Notes under the pieces: generated by a model
What the model was told of the DNA's origin: nothing
What the model saw: only the letters and a program-made list of their open reading frames with translations
Database searches by the model: none
Program-made: the position numbers and the translations under genes
In this document: in pieces, positions 19,851-30,624 of the stretch
Position numbering within the stretch: the first letter of the stretch is position 1
Layout: every line of letters starts with the position of its first letter
Origin: an uncultured Gilliamella sp.
GTDB taxonomy: Bacteria; Pseudomonadota; Gammaproteobacteria; Enterobacterales; Orbaceae
Direction: 5' to 3'
NCBI GenBank assembly: GCA_946481345.1
Contig: CAMLMY010000004.1
Coordinates: 1 to 64,000 of the forward strand
DNA length: 64,000 nucleotides

Positions 19851-20786
19851 TTAATTGGTTAATTTTGCACTGATCTGTTTCGCAGTGCAAACATCTTGTG
19901 AAATTTGTTGTTTTAAATCTGCTAAAGAATCAAATTTTTTCTCATCGCGTAATTTACAGACAAAGGTAACGTCTAAATATTGTCCATAAATATCACCTGA
20001 AAAGTCAAATAGATTCACCTCTAAAATTGCTTTTTTACCTTCAATGGTTGGTCTAATACCGATATTGGCAATGCCATGATAATATTGATTGCTACAACAG
20101 TTTTTGACTTTGACAAAATAGACCCCTTGTAAAGCAGGTTTTTTTCGATTCAAATGAATATTGGCGGTTGGAAATCCTAATTGTCTTGCTAATGCATTAC
20201 CATGCACCACTCTACCTTGAATGGCGTAATCACGACCTAAAAGGCAACGAGCTAATTCAAAATCACTATTAAACAGTGCTTCACGAACAGCTGTACTGCT
20301 GATTCTTAAATTATTCCAAACAAAGGTTTGCATACTTTCAACCGAAAAATGGTTATTTGGAGTATATTGTTGTAACAGATTGATGTCGCCTTTGCGGTCT
20401 CGGCCAAATTGGAAATCATCACCAATAACAATATATTTAGCGTTCAATTTATTAATCAACCAGTCTTGAATAAATGCATTGGCTGACATATTGGCAAAAG
20501 TTTGGGTAAAGGGTACAGCAATAATATAGTCGATACCGAGTTTTTCAATTAGTCGTACTTTTTCTTTAAATGAAGTTAAGCGAGTTGGTGCTCGCTTACT
20601 GAAAAACTCTAATGGTTGTGGCTCAAATAACATAACCGCTGTGGGTAAGTTTAATTTTTTACCTTGTTCAATTAAATGATTTATTAATTGTTGGTGTCCT
20701 AAGTGCACACCATCAAAGTTGCCCAATGTAAGTACACACTGAGTAAATTCATTGTTTAAATTATCAATACCGCGGATTATCTTCAT
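19851..20786 (-). CDS. ribF: Bifunctional riboflavin kinase / FAD synthetase
   Basis: A 311-aa RibF. The N-terminal FMN adenylyltransferase half has GNFDGVHLGHQQLI (about residues 22-35) and the ISSTAVREAL motif near 170. The C-terminal flavokinase half has GRVVHGNALARQLGFPTANI near 190. It is the first gene of the ileS group. No FMN riboswitch is apparent in the 260 bp upstream, and rpsT, which flanks ribF in E. coli, is not present there. Confidence 0.96.
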   Translation of the reverse strand: MKIIRGIDNLNNEFTQCVLTLGNFDGVHLGHQQLINHLIEQGKKLNLPTAVMLFEPQPLEFFSKRAPTRLTSFKEKVRLIEKLGIDYIIAVPFTQTFANMSANAFIQDWLINKLNAKYIVIGDDFQFGRDRKGDINLLQQYTPNNHFSVESMQTFVWNNLRISSTAVREALFNSDFELARCLLGRDYAIQGRVVHGNALARQLGFPTANIHLNRKKPALQGVYFVKVKNCCSNQYYHGIANIGIRPTIEGKKAILEVNLFDFSGDIYGQYLDVTFVCKLRDEKKFDSLADLKQQISQDVCTAKQISAKLTN

Positions 20787-21007
20787 TAAAGCGTGTTAGT
20801 TAATTATTATGTTTTCACTAAAATAGCTGCCAATTATACCAATCTTTCTTGAAGATGCACGCAATAACAATTGGGCTTTTTATGGCGGTGTCGGCAATAT
20901 TGTGATTGATTAATATAAAAACGCCAGAGGTAGTCTCAGGCATGTTTATATTTTTCCTGTTGTGAGTATAAAATAGGCGATAACTGGTTTTTAGTAGATT
21001 ATTGATA

Positions 21008-21040
21008 AATAATCCAACATATACTTTATATTGGATTATT
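21008..21040 (-). terminator. Hairpin after folE, probable weak terminator
   Basis: A 10-bp perfect inverted repeat (21008-21017 with 21031-21040), 8 bp past the folE stop on the minus strand. It is AT-rich and followed by only a loosely T-rich tract. Confidence 0.45.
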
Positions 21041-21047
21041 TTATTGA

Positions 21048-21707
21048 TTAATAGTGTTTTAACGCTCTTAAAAACTCTTGTCGAGTACTTGGATTAGTTT
21101 TAAATCCGCCACCTAACGCGGTAGTGGTGGTTAAACTATTTGAATCTTTAATGCCTCGGGCTTTTACACAAAAGTGTGTTGCATCAATTGATACTGCAAC
21201 ATTAACTGTACCAAGTAGAGTTTGCAATGCAACCAAAATTTGTTGGGTTAATCTTTCTTGTACTTGTGGCCGTTGTGAAAAAAACTGAACAATTCGATTG
21301 ATTTTTGATAGACCGATCACTTTATCTTTCGGGATATAAGAAACGGTTGCTTTACCATCGATGGTGACAAAATGGTGCTCACAAACACTGGTTAAAGTAA
21401 TATCACGAACAGTGATCATTTCATCAACCTGCATTTTATTTTCAATAAGAGTTATTTTCGGAAAATTATGATAATTAAGACCGGAAAATATTTCATCAAC
21501 ATACATTTTTGCGACTCGATGCGGCGTTTCGGCGAGGCTATCATCATGCAAATCAAGTTCCATGAGTTTCATGATTTCTCGGAAATGTGCTTCGATTTTA
21601 GCTTTCCGTTCGCTATTTTCCATAGCTAAACGACATGATGGGGTTTCAAGATTTTTAGCTGCTAATGCCTCTTTGACTTTTTGCGCAGCAAGACTTAATT
21701 CTGTCAT
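21048..21707 (-). CDS. folE: GTP cyclohydrolase I
   Basis: A 219-aa FolE, the first step of tetrahydrofolate synthesis from GTP. Zinc ligands are in [13 protein letters not shown] (Cys, His) and THFCVKARG (Cys). The family motifs [17 protein letters not shown] and [12 protein letters not shown] are present. It is a single gene divergent from polA. Confidence 0.97.
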   Translation of the reverse strand: MTELSLAAQKVKEALAAKNLETPSCRLAMENSERKAKIEAHFREIMKLMELDLHDDSLAETPHRVAKMYVDEIFSGLNYHNFPKITLIENKMQVDEMITVRDITLTSVCEHHFVTIDGKATVSYIPKDKVIGLSKINRIVQFFSQRPQVQERLTQQILVALQTLLGTVNVAVSIDATHFCVKARGIKDSNSLTTTTALGGGFKTNPSTRQEFLRALKHY

Positions 21708-21911
21708 TTATTTAGTACTCAGGCGAAAATAGATGTCACATTATATATTACTCATATAGTGATATACAGTAATTTTCATGCATTGGATTGGATAAAAGCT
21801 CGTTACTATCTGGATTATTTTTACACTATATTATCGGAGCCAGCAAGAATATTACTGTTAATTAGGTTATACTTATAGTTATTAAATCTAATAACATTTG
21901 GGTAACTATTG

Positions 21912-24686
21912 ATGCCAAATAATGCGCCAATTATTTTAATTGATGGATCTTCTTATCTTTATCGGGCTTTTTTTGCTTGTCCACCTTTAACCAATGCCAA
22001 TGGTGAACCGACTGGGGCTATATTTGGTGTTATTAATATGATTCGTAGCTTGATGAATCAATATAATCCTACCCATATAGCGGTAGTTTTTGATGCTAAA
22101 GGTGGATCATTTCGTAATGAAATTTATAGTGAATACAAAGCAACTCGTGACGAGATGCCGGAAAATTTGCGACCACAAATTGAACCGATTCACACCATTT
22201 TAAAAGCGATGGGTTTACCATTACTTTGCGTTGAAGGTGTTGAAGCCGATGATGTGATCGGGACTTTAGCCAAACAAGCAGAAAAAGAAAATCTTCAGGT
22301 ACTCATTAGTACTGGGGATAAAGATATGGCGCAATTAGTCAGCGATAAAGTTACACTGATTAATACCATGAATAATACCGCACTTGATCCGCAAGGTGTT
22401 GTGGATAAATTTGGTGTGCCACCAGAAAAAATTATAGATTATTTAGCATTAAGAGGTGACAATTCCGATAATATACCTGGGGTAGCAGGAATTGGCGAAA
22501 AAACAGCACAGGCTTTATTAACTGCTTTTGATAGTGTAAAAGATATTTATAACCATTTAGACGATATTGAGAAATTATCGATTCGAGGCGCTAAATCATT
22601 AAAGCAAAAATTAATAGACAATCAAAAGGATGCTGAGCTTTCTTATCTATTAGCTACCATTAAAACCGATGTGGCATTAGATTTTACGAATGAACAACTA
22701 CTTGTTACAGAGCTTGATGTAAATAAATTAGTCGAATTATTTTCCTATTATGGTTTTCATCGTTGGCAAAAAGAATTAATAGCGGGTAATTTTTTAAAAC
22801 AACAAAAACTAACGGCTACTGATATTGATAATATGTCGTTATTCTCGCAGGAAAGCGATACCGTTAAAGATAAGATAGATACAGATTACCAATGCATATT
22901 GACCTATGAGCAATTAGATGATTGGGTTAGTAAATTAGCTAACTGTCAGCAGTTTGCCTTTGATACAGAAACGGATAATGTTGATCATATTCATACTAAA
23001 TTGGTTGGAATATCACTAAGTGTGGCACCTTATCAAGCTGCCTATATTCCAATTAATCACCAATATCTCGGTGTACCAGATCAATTACCATTAGATGATG
23101 TATTAACTAAATTAAAACCAATATTAGAAAACCCAGCAATTAAGAAAATCGCCCAAAATGCCAAATTTGATTACAGTGTGTTAGCTAATTATGGTATCCA
23201 TGTGCAAGGTATTGCTTATGATACAATGTTGGAGTCATATGTCTTAAATAGCACTGAACGACACGATATGGATAGTATGGCGAATCGTTATTTGCATCTT
23301 AAAACTATTACTTATAATGAATTAACCAAGGTTGATAAAAAACAAGTCACTATCGATGCTATTGAAGTTGAAAAAACTACGCAATATGCCGCTGAAGATG
23401 CGGATGTGACTTTGCAACTTCATCAGAAACTATGGCCTGAACTGGAAAAAGACCACAAGCTCAGTAAGTTATTTACCGATATTGAAATGCCGTTGGCGAT
23501 TGTGTTGGCCGATATGGAAAGGACTGGGGTGTTAGTTGACGCTAAACAGTTGAATGATTATTCCATTGAATTAAATAAAAAAATGCTAGAAATAGAGGCT
23601 GAATTACATTTCCTAGCAGGTGAAAAATTTAATCCTTCTTCACCAAAACAGATTCAAGCTATTTTATTTGATAAACACCAATTACCTGTCTTAAAAAAGA
23701 CACCAAAAGGTGATCCATCAACTAGTGAAGATGTGTTGAGTGAACTTGCTGAGCAGTATGTTTTACCGCGTAAAATTTTGTTTTATCGTAGTTTAGCAAA
23801 ACTGAAAAACACTTATACTGATAAATTACCGCTGATGGTAAGTCCAATAGACCATCGCATTCATACCAATTACAATCAAATTGGTACGGTAACTGGGCGG
23901 TTGTCATCAAATGATCCGAATTTACAAAATATCCCTGTACGTAATGAAGAAGGACGTAGAATTCGGCAAGCATTTATTGCACCACAAGGTTATAAGATTA
24001 TTTCAGCCGATTATTCGCAAATAGAGTTGCGTATTATGGCGCATTTATCACAGGATCAAAGTCTGCTTAGCGCTTTTGCTGATGATAAAGATATTCATAG
24101 GGTTACCGCGAGTGAAGTATTAAGTAAACCAGAGGCAGATGTTACAGCCGAAGAGAGACGACGTGCGAAAGCAGTCAATTTTGGTTTGATTTATGGTATG
24201 AGTGCATTTGGATTATCGAAACAAATTAATCTTCCCCGTAAAGAAGCACAATTCTATATTGATCGCTATTTTGAACGTTATCCTGGTGTACAAGCTTATA
24301 TGGAAGAAACACGCCAATTGGCAACGCAACAAGGCTATGTGGAAACTTTATCAGGAAGACGATTATATTTACCAAAAATCATTTCTGGCAATGGTATTGA
24401 AAAACGGGGCGCTGAACGTGCGGCAATTAATGCACCAATGCAAGGTACTGCAGCAGATATCATCAAAACCGCTATGATTAAAATGAGTGAGTGGATAAAA
24501 AATCAACCGACAGGTAATATCAGAATGGTGATGCAAGTACACGATGAGCTGGTGTTTGAAGTAAAAGAAGAGTTGGTGAGTGAATATAGTGCGTTGATTA
24601 AATCAATTATGGAGAATTGTTATCAACTTTCAGTACCGTTAAAAGTTGATGTTGGTATTGGTAATAATTGGGATGAAGCGCATTGA
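21912..24686 (+). CDS. polA: DNA polymerase I
   Basis: A 924-aa PolA with all three domains: 5'-3' exonuclease (residues 1-290, with the DGSSYLYRAFFA, VVFDAKGGSFRNE and LRGDNSDNIPGV motifs), 3'-5' proofreading exonuclease (exo I FDTETDN, about residue 353) and the polymerase (motif A ADYSQIELRIMAHLS, motif B RRRAKAVNFGLIYGMSAFGL, motif C QVHDELVFEV). Proofreading Asp and Glu are intact. I use ATG 21912; a TTG at 21909 precedes it directly. No spot 42 RNA is recognisable after the stop, unlike E. coli. Confidence 0.98.
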   Translation: MPNNAPIILIDGSSYLYRAFFACPPLTNANGEPTGAIFGVINMIRSLMNQYNPTHIAVVFDAKGGSFRNEIYSEYKATRDEMPENLRPQIEPIHTILKAMGLPLLCVEGVEADDVIGTLAKQAEKENLQVLISTGDKDMAQLVSDKVTLINTMNNTALDPQGVVDKFGVPPEKIIDYLALRGDNSDNIPGVAGIGEKTAQALLTAFDSVKDIYNHLDDIEKLSIRGAKSLKQKLIDNQKDAELSYLLATIKTDVALDFTNEQLLVTELDVNKLVELFSYYGFHRWQKELIAGNFLKQQKLTATDIDNMSLFSQESDTVKDKIDTDYQCILTYEQLDDWVSKLANCQQFAFDTETDNVDHIHTKLVGISLSVAPYQAAYIPINHQYLGVPDQLPLDDVLTKLKPILENPAIKKIAQNAKFDYSVLANYGIHVQGIAYDTMLESYVLNSTERHDMDSMANRYLHLKTITYNELTKVDKKQVTIDAIEVEKTTQYAAEDADVTLQLHQKLWPELEKDHKLSKLFTDIEMPLAIVLADMERTGVLVDAKQLNDYSIELNKKMLEIEAELHFLAGEKFNPSSPKQIQAILFDKHQLPVLKKTPKGDPSTSEDVLSELAEQYVLPRKILFYRSLAKLKNTYTDKLPLMVSPIDHRIHTNYNQIGTVTGRLSSNDPNLQNIPVRNEEGRRIRQAFIAPQGYKIISADYSQIELRIMAHLSQDQSLLSAFADDKDIHRVTASEVLSKPEADVTAEERRRAKAVNFGLIYGMSAFGLSKQINLPRKEAQFYIDRYFERYPGVQAYMEETRQLATQQGYVETLSGRRLYLPKIISGNGIEKRGAERAAINAPMQGTAADIIKTAMIKMSEWIKNQPTGNIRMVMQVHDELVFEVKEELVSEYSALIKSIMENCYQLSVPLKVDVGIGNNWDEAH

Positions 24687-24800
24687 TCTTTTTATTAAAA
24701 TTAACTTATACGTTATAGTTTGATTTTTATACTAAAATATGTAGTTAATTACTCAATACTTTTATAAAATAGTTGTTAATTTTATGCTGTTAGCGATGGC

Positions 24801-24828
24801 TTGCCGAAACCTTTTGGCGTGTTAGAAT
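24801..24828 (+). promoter_or_regulatory. Putative sigma-70 promoter for gltX
   Basis: TTGCCG (24801-24806) and TAGAAT (24823-24828) are 16 bp apart, about 130 bp upstream of gltX. The leader then contains an 8-bp hairpin (24866-24873 with 24878-24885) and a T-run at 24935-24940, which might form an attenuator; I cannot confirm this. Confidence 0.45.
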
Positions 24829-24958
24829 AAACAACTAAATTGAATTTATTACAAATTGTTATTATTTTTCTCACTTATGAGAAAAGTTTAAATAAAGAAG
24901 AGCGCGAGCAACGAATTGACGTTTGAGTGTTCTTTTTTGTTATTAATAGGATTATTTC

Positions 24959-26389
24959 ATGAAAATTAAAACCCGTTTTGCACCAAGCCCTACCGGTTAC
25001 TTACATGTGGGTGGTGCTCGTACAGCACTTTATTCTTGGCTATATACTCGCCATGCGCAAGGTGCTTTCGTATTACGTATTGAAGATACCGATCTTGAGC
25101 GTTCAACGCCAGAAGCGATTGAAGCGATTATGGAAGGTATGAATTGGTTAAAATTATCATGGGATGAAGGCCCATATTTTCAAACTAAACGCTTTGATCG
25201 TTACAATCAAGTGATTGACGAAATGTTAGCTAATGGTACTGCTTATCGTTGTTATTGTTCGAAAGAGCGATTAGAAAAATTACGTGAACAGCAAATGGCG
25301 AATGGTGAAAAAGCTCGTTATGATGGTCATTGCCGTTGTGATAACGTACAAAAACAGCATAATCATGACGAACCGCATGTTGTTCGCTTTGCTAATCCTA
25401 CTGATGGAGTAGTTGTTTTCAACGATTTAATTCGAGGACCAATTGAAATTGCCAATAAAGAGCTTGATGATCTCATAATTCGTCGTACTGATGGATCACC
25501 AACTTACAATTTTTGTGTCGTGGTAGACGATTGGGATATGGAAATTACTCATGTTATTCGTGGTGAAGATCACATTAATAATACCCCTCGACAAATTAAT
25601 ATTCTTAAAGCGCTTGGTGCACCATTACCTGAATATGGTCATGTATCGATGATTTTAGGTGATGATGGGCAAAAACTCTCGAAACGTCATGGTGCGGTAA
25701 GTGTTATGCAATATCGTGATGATGGTTATTTGCCTGAAGCACTATTAAATTATCTAGTTAGGCTTGGTTGGTCTCATGGTGATCAAGAAATATTCTCGGT
25801 GCCTGAAATGGTGAGTTACTTTTCTTTAGATGCAGTCAGTAAGTCGGCCAGTGCATTTAATACTGAAAAACTACTTTGGTTAAATCATCATTATATTAAT
25901 CATTTAGACGCTGATTATGTTGCACAGCATTTAGTTTGGCATATGAATCAACAAGGTTATGATTTAGATCAAGGCCTCGATTTGATTACTATCGTCAAAT
26001 TATTTGGTGAGCGTTGTAAAACATTGAAAGAAATGGCTGAATCAAGTAGCTATTGCTATCAAGATTTTGCTGAGTTTGATGCTGATGCGGCTAAAAAGCA
26101 TTTGCGCCCCGTTGCCAAAGAGCCATTAGAAGTGGTTAAGGCTAAAATTGAAGCAATTTCTGACTTTGATTGGCAAATCGATAAAATTCACCATGCCATT
26201 GAAGCAACAGCAGCTGAGCTTGAGGTTGGTATGGGTAAAGTTGGTATGCCTCTTCGGGTTGCTGTAACCGGAATTGGGCAATCACCTTCAGTTGATGCCA
26301 CTGTTTATGCGGTTGGTAAAAAACGCACCTTAGCTAGAATAGATAAAGCATTGGCTTATATTGCTAACAGAGAACAAACTCAAGCGTAA
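24959..26389 (+). CDS. gltX: Glutamyl-tRNA synthetase
   Basis: A 476-aa class I synthetase. The HIGH-type motif is in [16 protein letters not shown] (about residues 9-24) and the KMSKS-type motif is [10 protein letters not shown] near 240. It resembles discriminating bacterial GluRS. A cysteine-rich patch (YCSKERL, GHCRCDN) near 100-140 corresponds to the zinc-binding insertion of E. coli GltX. It is a single gene with a long leader. Confidence 0.97.
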   Translation: MKIKTRFAPSPTGYLHVGGARTALYSWLYTRHAQGAFVLRIEDTDLERSTPEAIEAIMEGMNWLKLSWDEGPYFQTKRFDRYNQVIDEMLANGTAYRCYCSKERLEKLREQQMANGEKARYDGHCRCDNVQKQHNHDEPHVVRFANPTDGVVVFNDLIRGPIEIANKELDDLIIRRTDGSPTYNFCVVVDDWDMEITHVIRGEDHINNTPRQINILKALGAPLPEYGHVSMILGDDGQKLSKRHGAVSVMQYRDDGYLPEALLNYLVRLGWSHGDQEIFSVPEMVSYFSLDAVSKSASAFNTEKLLWLNHHYINHLDADYVAQHLVWHMNQQGYDLDQGLDLITIVKLFGERCKTLKEMAESSSYCYQDFAEFDADAAKKHLRPVAKEPLEVVKAKIEAISDFDWQIDKIHHAIEATAAELEVGMGKVGMPLRVAVTGIGQSPSVDATVYAVGKKRTLARIDKALAYIANREQTQA

Positions 26390-26397
26390 TCTCATTT

Positions 26398-26422
26398 AAT
26401 CGCCGATAATAACTCGGCGATT
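26398..26422 (+). terminator. Hairpin after gltX
   Basis: A 9-bp perfect stem (26398-26406 with 26414-26422) starts 9 bp after the gltX stop. The T-run is poor, so termination may be partial and allow read-through into ydbH. Confidence 0.45.
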
Positions 26423-26447
26423 CACTTTATCTTGTTGAGAGTTTATT

Positions 26448-28052
26448 ATGGCTCGCTTAAAGAAACGTTATTGGATTCCGTCGCTTATATTATTGATTAT
26501 AATCATAGCAAGTTTATCTGGATGGCGTTATTGGTTAGCACTTAAGGATGAATATAATCTTTCGATAGACTGGCAAGGCATCAACATCGGCTGGGATGGT
26601 TTATCTTTTGCTGAACTAAATATTGCTCAGCAATCACAATTATCAGTAACGGCTAGCGATGTGAAAATATCATGGTCACAGCTGAGCGCTAAAAATATCG
26701 ATATCTATTGGCAAAAAGCCGATTTTACCAATACACAAGCAGTAACGAAAATTGCAGATGATCAATTACAACAACTTGATCAATCTACTTTTGAACCTTC
26801 ATTGATTTCGACTATTATTGCCTGGTTACCAACAAATATTAACATTGAACATTTAATATTACACCAGCAAGATAGTGAATTATTTAATCTGAAAGTTGCA
26901 GTGGTTAAAAATCAAAATACTTTGCAACTCAACCTAGCCAGTAATTCTCAGGATATGGCAACGCTTGCTGCTGATATCTCATTTAATCAATCAAATTCAT
27001 CGGTTGAAATTGAAAATGGTGTTTTGACCACATCTTTATCGTATTTTGGTATTGAAAAAGGTAGTTTAACTTTACCATTCAGTGGTGTTTTAACCGATAA
27101 GCTATTTACTTTAAAAAGTACCGATAAAGCACTAGTTAATATTGAAAAAGCGAATTTTTCCGATGATTTAATTATTAAACCATTAATCGGAAAATTAACT
27201 CTTGATGCAGCATTGCCGATTCCATTTAAAGCTAATCAAGTTAACGTCAAATCATCATTAACAATTAATAAATTTGACGGCATATATAAGGCAAGCGAAT
27301 TTAAATCCGCTTTGGGGGATATAAATCTTTTATTCAACAATAATCAATTTACTGTTACAACTTCAGCATTAACCATTCAACAAGTGAATATTGGTGTTAT
27401 TTTTGAAAAAGTAAAATTAGCTGGTAGTTATTCAGCATCTTTAGCTGCACCAAATAAAGGAGTTGTAAAATGGCAATTAGCACAAGCCGCTATTTTTTCT
27501 GGTTCTGTTTCTCTTGATAAAGGGCAATTGAATTTAGCAAAACTACCCCAAAAATTTAATTTAAGGTTAAAAAAGGTACAACTTAAAGATATTTTTGCAA
27601 AATATCCTGCTGAGGGTTTAGTTGGAGAAGGGATGATTGATGGTGTTTTACCGATTACTTTATTGCCTTCTACTAAAAAAGGCACCGCTTTGACCGAAGT
27701 TATTATCAAAAATGGTCAATTAGTCACGGTCAATGAGGGCTTTTTGCGGTTTGAAAATTCAGCATTGCAAAATTATGCACAAGCCAATCCTAATATGAAA
27801 ATTCTCACTGATATTATTAAAAATTTTCATTATACTAAATTATCAGGTACGGTTAATTATGCTAATGAGATTGCTAAGTTAGGATTAAATATCCAAGGCA
27901 GTAACCGAGATGTTGAGAATGGTAAAGCAATAAATTTAAATATTAATGTTGAAGAAAATATTGCAAAATTGTTGATAAGTTTACAACTTTCCGATCAGAT
28001 TAACGAACCTATACGAAAACGTATTGAAGCGTATTTGAAAGGGAAATCTTGA
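26448..28052 (+). CDS. ydbH: YdbH-family intermembrane lipid transport protein, short form
   Basis: A 534-aa AsmA-superfamily protein anchored by an N-terminal TM helix (about residues 9-27) with a long beta-rich periplasmic region. YdbH works with YnbE and YdbL, redundantly with TamB and YhdP, to move phospholipids to the outer membrane through a hydrophobic groove. Identification rests on the C-terminal domain (KISLSCTF-like beta repeats, ILTDIIKNFHYTKLSGTVNY and LQLSDQINEPIRKRIEAYLKG) and on the two following genes. E. coli YdbH is about 880 aa, so this copy is much shorter in the middle of the bridge. Confidence 0.85.
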   Translation: MARLKKRYWIPSLILLIIIIASLSGWRYWLALKDEYNLSIDWQGINIGWDGLSFAELNIAQQSQLSVTASDVKISWSQLSAKNIDIYWQKADFTNTQAVTKIADDQLQQLDQSTFEPSLISTIIAWLPTNINIEHLILHQQDSELFNLKVAVVKNQNTLQLNLASNSQDMATLAADISFNQSNSSVEIENGVLTTSLSYFGIEKGSLTLPFSGVLTDKLFTLKSTDKALVNIEKANFSDDLIIKPLIGKLTLDAALPIPFKANQVNVKSSLTINKFDGIYKASEFKSALGDINLLFNNNQFTVTTSALTIQQVNIGVIFEKVKLAGSYSASLAAPNKGVVKWQLAQAAIFSGSVSLDKGQLNLAKLPQKFNLRLKKVQLKDIFAKYPAEGLVGEGMIDGVLPITLLPSTKKGTALTEVIIKNGQLVTVNEGFLRFENSALQNYAQANPNMKILTDIIKNFHYTKLSGTVNYANEIAKLGLNIQGSNRDVENGKAINLNINVEENIAKLLISLQLSDQINEPIRKRIEAYLKGKS

Positions 28053-28070
28053 TAGATAAGAGGCTATATT

Positions 28071-28256
28071 ATGCTTAAAAATATGATTACTATTATCGTG
28101 TGTAGCGCAGTATTAATTGGCTGTACACCAACGGTTAAGGTACAAGCGCCAAATGAACCAATTAATATCAATTTAAATGTTAAGATTGATCATGAAATTA
28201 ATATTAAAGTTGATAAAGCCTTAGATAACATTATCAATAAATCAGGTTTATACTAA
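28071..28256 (+). CDS. ynbE: YnbE-family outer-membrane lipoprotein
   Basis: A 61-aa lipoprotein with lipobox LIGC (Cys18). The mature part VQAPNEPININLNVKIDHEINIKVD matches YnbE. Known YnbE adds beta-strands to the C-terminus of YdbH to complete the bridge to the outer membrane. It starts 18 bp after ydbH with an AAGAGG ribosome site. Confidence 0.9.
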   Translation: MLKNMITIIVCSAVLIGCTPTVKVQAPNEPININLNVKIDHEINIKVDKALDNIINKSGLY

Positions 28257-28397
28257 ATTAATATTATTATCGATCGTTATTTACTAATAATGTCGTGAAT
28301 CTAAAAAATTACTCTTGCGGAACATAAGATGATTTTTTAATAATTTTTACACATATTTAATACAATTTAATATGATGTATTTAATAAGGGGGTTATT

Positions 28398-28742
28398 ATG
28401 AATATCTATAAAAAAGCAACGATAGCATTATTATCAATAATATTAGCTTTACCAGTTTTTGCTTTAAATTTAGATCAGGCAATTAATGAATTAGGTCAAG
28501 CCAAAGCTAATGGTTTGGTTGGTGAACAAGCTGATGGTTATCTAGGCGTGGTCAAAAATGAAGGTAATGCTAGCGAAATTGCGCAATTAATTAATCAGGC
28601 TCGTAAACAGCAATATCAAAAAGTCTCTGCAGAAACTAAAGTACCTTTGTCTGATGTGCAGAGTCGTGCAGGCAGTAAAGCACAAGAAAAAACGCCAGCA
28701 GGCCAATATATCAAACAACAAGGGCAGTGGTTAAAAAAATAA
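28398..28742 (+). CDS. ydbL: YdbL family periplasmic protein (DUF1318)
   Basis: 114 aa with a signal peptide (ends PVFA). The mature protein LNLDQAINELGQAKANGLVGEQADGYLGVV is the DUF1318 signature. YdbL is thought to control YnbE stacking on YdbH. It has its own AAGGGGG ribosome site after a 141-bp gap, so it may also be transcribed separately. Confidence 0.92.
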   Translation: MNIYKKATIALLSIILALPVFALNLDQAINELGQAKANGLVGEQADGYLGVVKNEGNASEIAQLINQARKQQYQKVSAETKVPLSDVQSRAGSKAQEKTPAGQYIKQQGQWLKK

Positions 28743-28906
28743 TGGCAAACTTTATTACAACAATAGAAAAAGTATAATGATATTGTACTTTAATTGTTTA
28801 CCAATAATGTGTATCCTGTTATTTTTGTGATTTACTTGCAGTGATAATTAAATTAAGTTTTATTTGTAAATAGTATCGCTTTGGCGATTTTAAATGGAGA
28901 AAATCA

Positions 28907-30580
28907 ATGTGTTCGATTTTAGGTATTCTTGATATTAAATCAGATCCAGAACAACTACGAACAAAAGCATTAGAGCTATCAAGTCTACAACGTCACCGTG
29001 GTCCTGATTGGTCTGGTATTTTTGCTTCTGATAAAGCTATTTTAGCTCATGAACGTTTATCAATTGTAGATGTTAATACAGGATCTCAGCCACTTTATAA
29101 TAAAGATAAAACTTTAGTTTTAGCAGTCAATGGCGAAATTTATAATCATCAAGAACTCCGAAATCAGTACAAAGATCGTTATGAATTTCAGACAGGATCT
29201 GACTGTGAAGTTATCCTAGCCTTATATCAAGAAAAAGGTATTAACTGTCTTGATGAACTACAAGGTATGTTTGCTTTTATTCTTTATGACATCAACAAAG
29301 GTACCTATTTTATTGGTCGCGATCATATTGGTATTATCCCAATGTATATGGGATATGATGAAAATGGTACATTTTATGTTGCCTCTGAGATGAAAGCTTT
29401 AGTACCTGTTTGTAAAACTATTGAAGCATTTCCTCCTGGTTGTTATCTTTCTAGCACAGAGGGTGAAATAAAGACCTACTACAAACGAGATTGGATGGAA
29501 TATGATAATGTCAAAGATAATAAGACAGATATCAATGAACTTCGTGTCGCATTAGAAGAGTCAGTAAAAAGCCATCTTATGTCTGATGTTCCTTATGGTG
29601 TTTTATTATCTGGTGGACTTGATTCTTCAGTTATTTCAGCGATTACTAAAAAGTTTTCTGCGCGTCGAGTTGAGGATCATGAAAAATCAGAAGCATGGTG
29701 GCCACAATTACACTCGTTTGCGGTTGGTTTAAAAGGTGCACCTGATCTTAAAGCTGCCCAAGCAGTTGCCGATCATTTAGGTACTGTTCATCACGAAATT
29801 AACTTCACAATACAAGAAGGGATTGATGCAATTCGTGATGTAATTTATTACATTGAAACTTATGATGTAACAACGATTCGTGCCTCAACACCGATGTACT
29901 TAATGGCAAGAAAAATTAAAGCTATGGGTATTAAAATGGTTCTATCAGGTGAAGGTGCTGATGAAGTATTTGGTGGTTATCTATATTTCCATAAAGCGCC
30001 AAATGCTCAAGAATTCCATGAAGAAACTGTGCGTAAATTAGCAGCACTGCATATGTATGACTGTGCGCGTGCTAATAAAGCAATGGCTGCTTGGGGTGTT
30101 GAAGCTCGCGTACCATTCTTAGATAAAAAATTCTTAGATGTTGCTATGCGCATTAACCCACAGGATAAAATGTGTGGTAGTAACGGTAAGATGGAAAAAC
30201 ATATTGTTCGTGAAGCATTTGAATCTTATTTACCAGCATCAGTGGTTTGGCGTCAAAAAGAGCAATTTTCTGACGGTGTAGGTTATAGTTGGATCGATAC
30301 CTTAAAAGAGATTGCCGAAAGCAAAATTACCGATCAACAGTTGGAAAACGCAAAATTCCGTTTCCCATACAATACTCCAGCTTCAAAAGAAGCTTATATG
30401 TATCGTGAAATTTTTGATGAATTATTCCCAGTTGAAAGTGCTGCGCATTGTGTACCTGGTGGTCCTACAGTGGCTTGTTCAACAGCTAAAGCAATTGAAT
30501 GGGATGAGTCATTTAAAAATCTAAATGATCCATCAGGTCGTGCAGCGGTTGGTGTACATAATGATGCTTATAAAAAGTAA
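28907..30580 (+). CDS. asnB: Asparagine synthetase B (glutamine-hydrolysing)
   Basis: A 557-aa enzyme making asparagine from aspartate, ATP and glutamine. Cys2 of MCSILG is the N-terminal nucleophile of the glutaminase domain (RHRGPDWSG, NGEIYNH). The synthetase domain has the P-loop LLSGGLDSSVIS near 230 and GEGADEVFGGYLYFHKAP near 350. Length and sequence fit E. coli AsnB (554 aa). It is followed by a strong terminator. Confidence 0.97.
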   Translation: MCSILGILDIKSDPEQLRTKALELSSLQRHRGPDWSGIFASDKAILAHERLSIVDVNTGSQPLYNKDKTLVLAVNGEIYNHQELRNQYKDRYEFQTGSDCEVILALYQEKGINCLDELQGMFAFILYDINKGTYFIGRDHIGIIPMYMGYDENGTFYVASEMKALVPVCKTIEAFPPGCYLSSTEGEIKTYYKRDWMEYDNVKDNKTDINELRVALEESVKSHLMSDVPYGVLLSGGLDSSVISAITKKFSARRVEDHEKSEAWWPQLHSFAVGLKGAPDLKAAQAVADHLGTVHHEINFTIQEGIDAIRDVIYYIETYDVTTIRASTPMYLMARKIKAMGIKMVLSGEGADEVFGGYLYFHKAPNAQEFHEETVRKLAALHMYDCARANKAMAAWGVEARVPFLDKKFLDVAMRINPQDKMCGSNGKMEKHIVREAFESYLPASVVWRQKEQFSDGVGYSWIDTLKEIAESKITDQQLENAKFRFPYNTPASKEAYMYREIFDELFPVESAAHCVPGGPTVACSTAKAIEWDESFKNLNDPSGRAAVGVHNDAYKK

Positions 30581-30599
30581 TATTAACTAATTTAATCTG

Positions 30600-30624
30600 A
30601 AAAAGGGCATTATGCCCTTTTTTT
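30600..30624 (+). terminator. Rho-independent terminator of asnB
   Basis: A 10-bp stem (30600-30609 with 30613-30622) with a 3-base loop runs into an uninterrupted T-tract. Confidence 0.9.

Noticed and set aside
20787..21007. Riboswitch or rpsT gene upstream of ribF
   Set aside because: No FMN-element core and no ribosomal protein S20 frame; only a short imperfect hairpin near 20923.
24687..24800. Spot 42 RNA after polA
   Set aside because: The expected conserved 5' end and strong terminator are not present.
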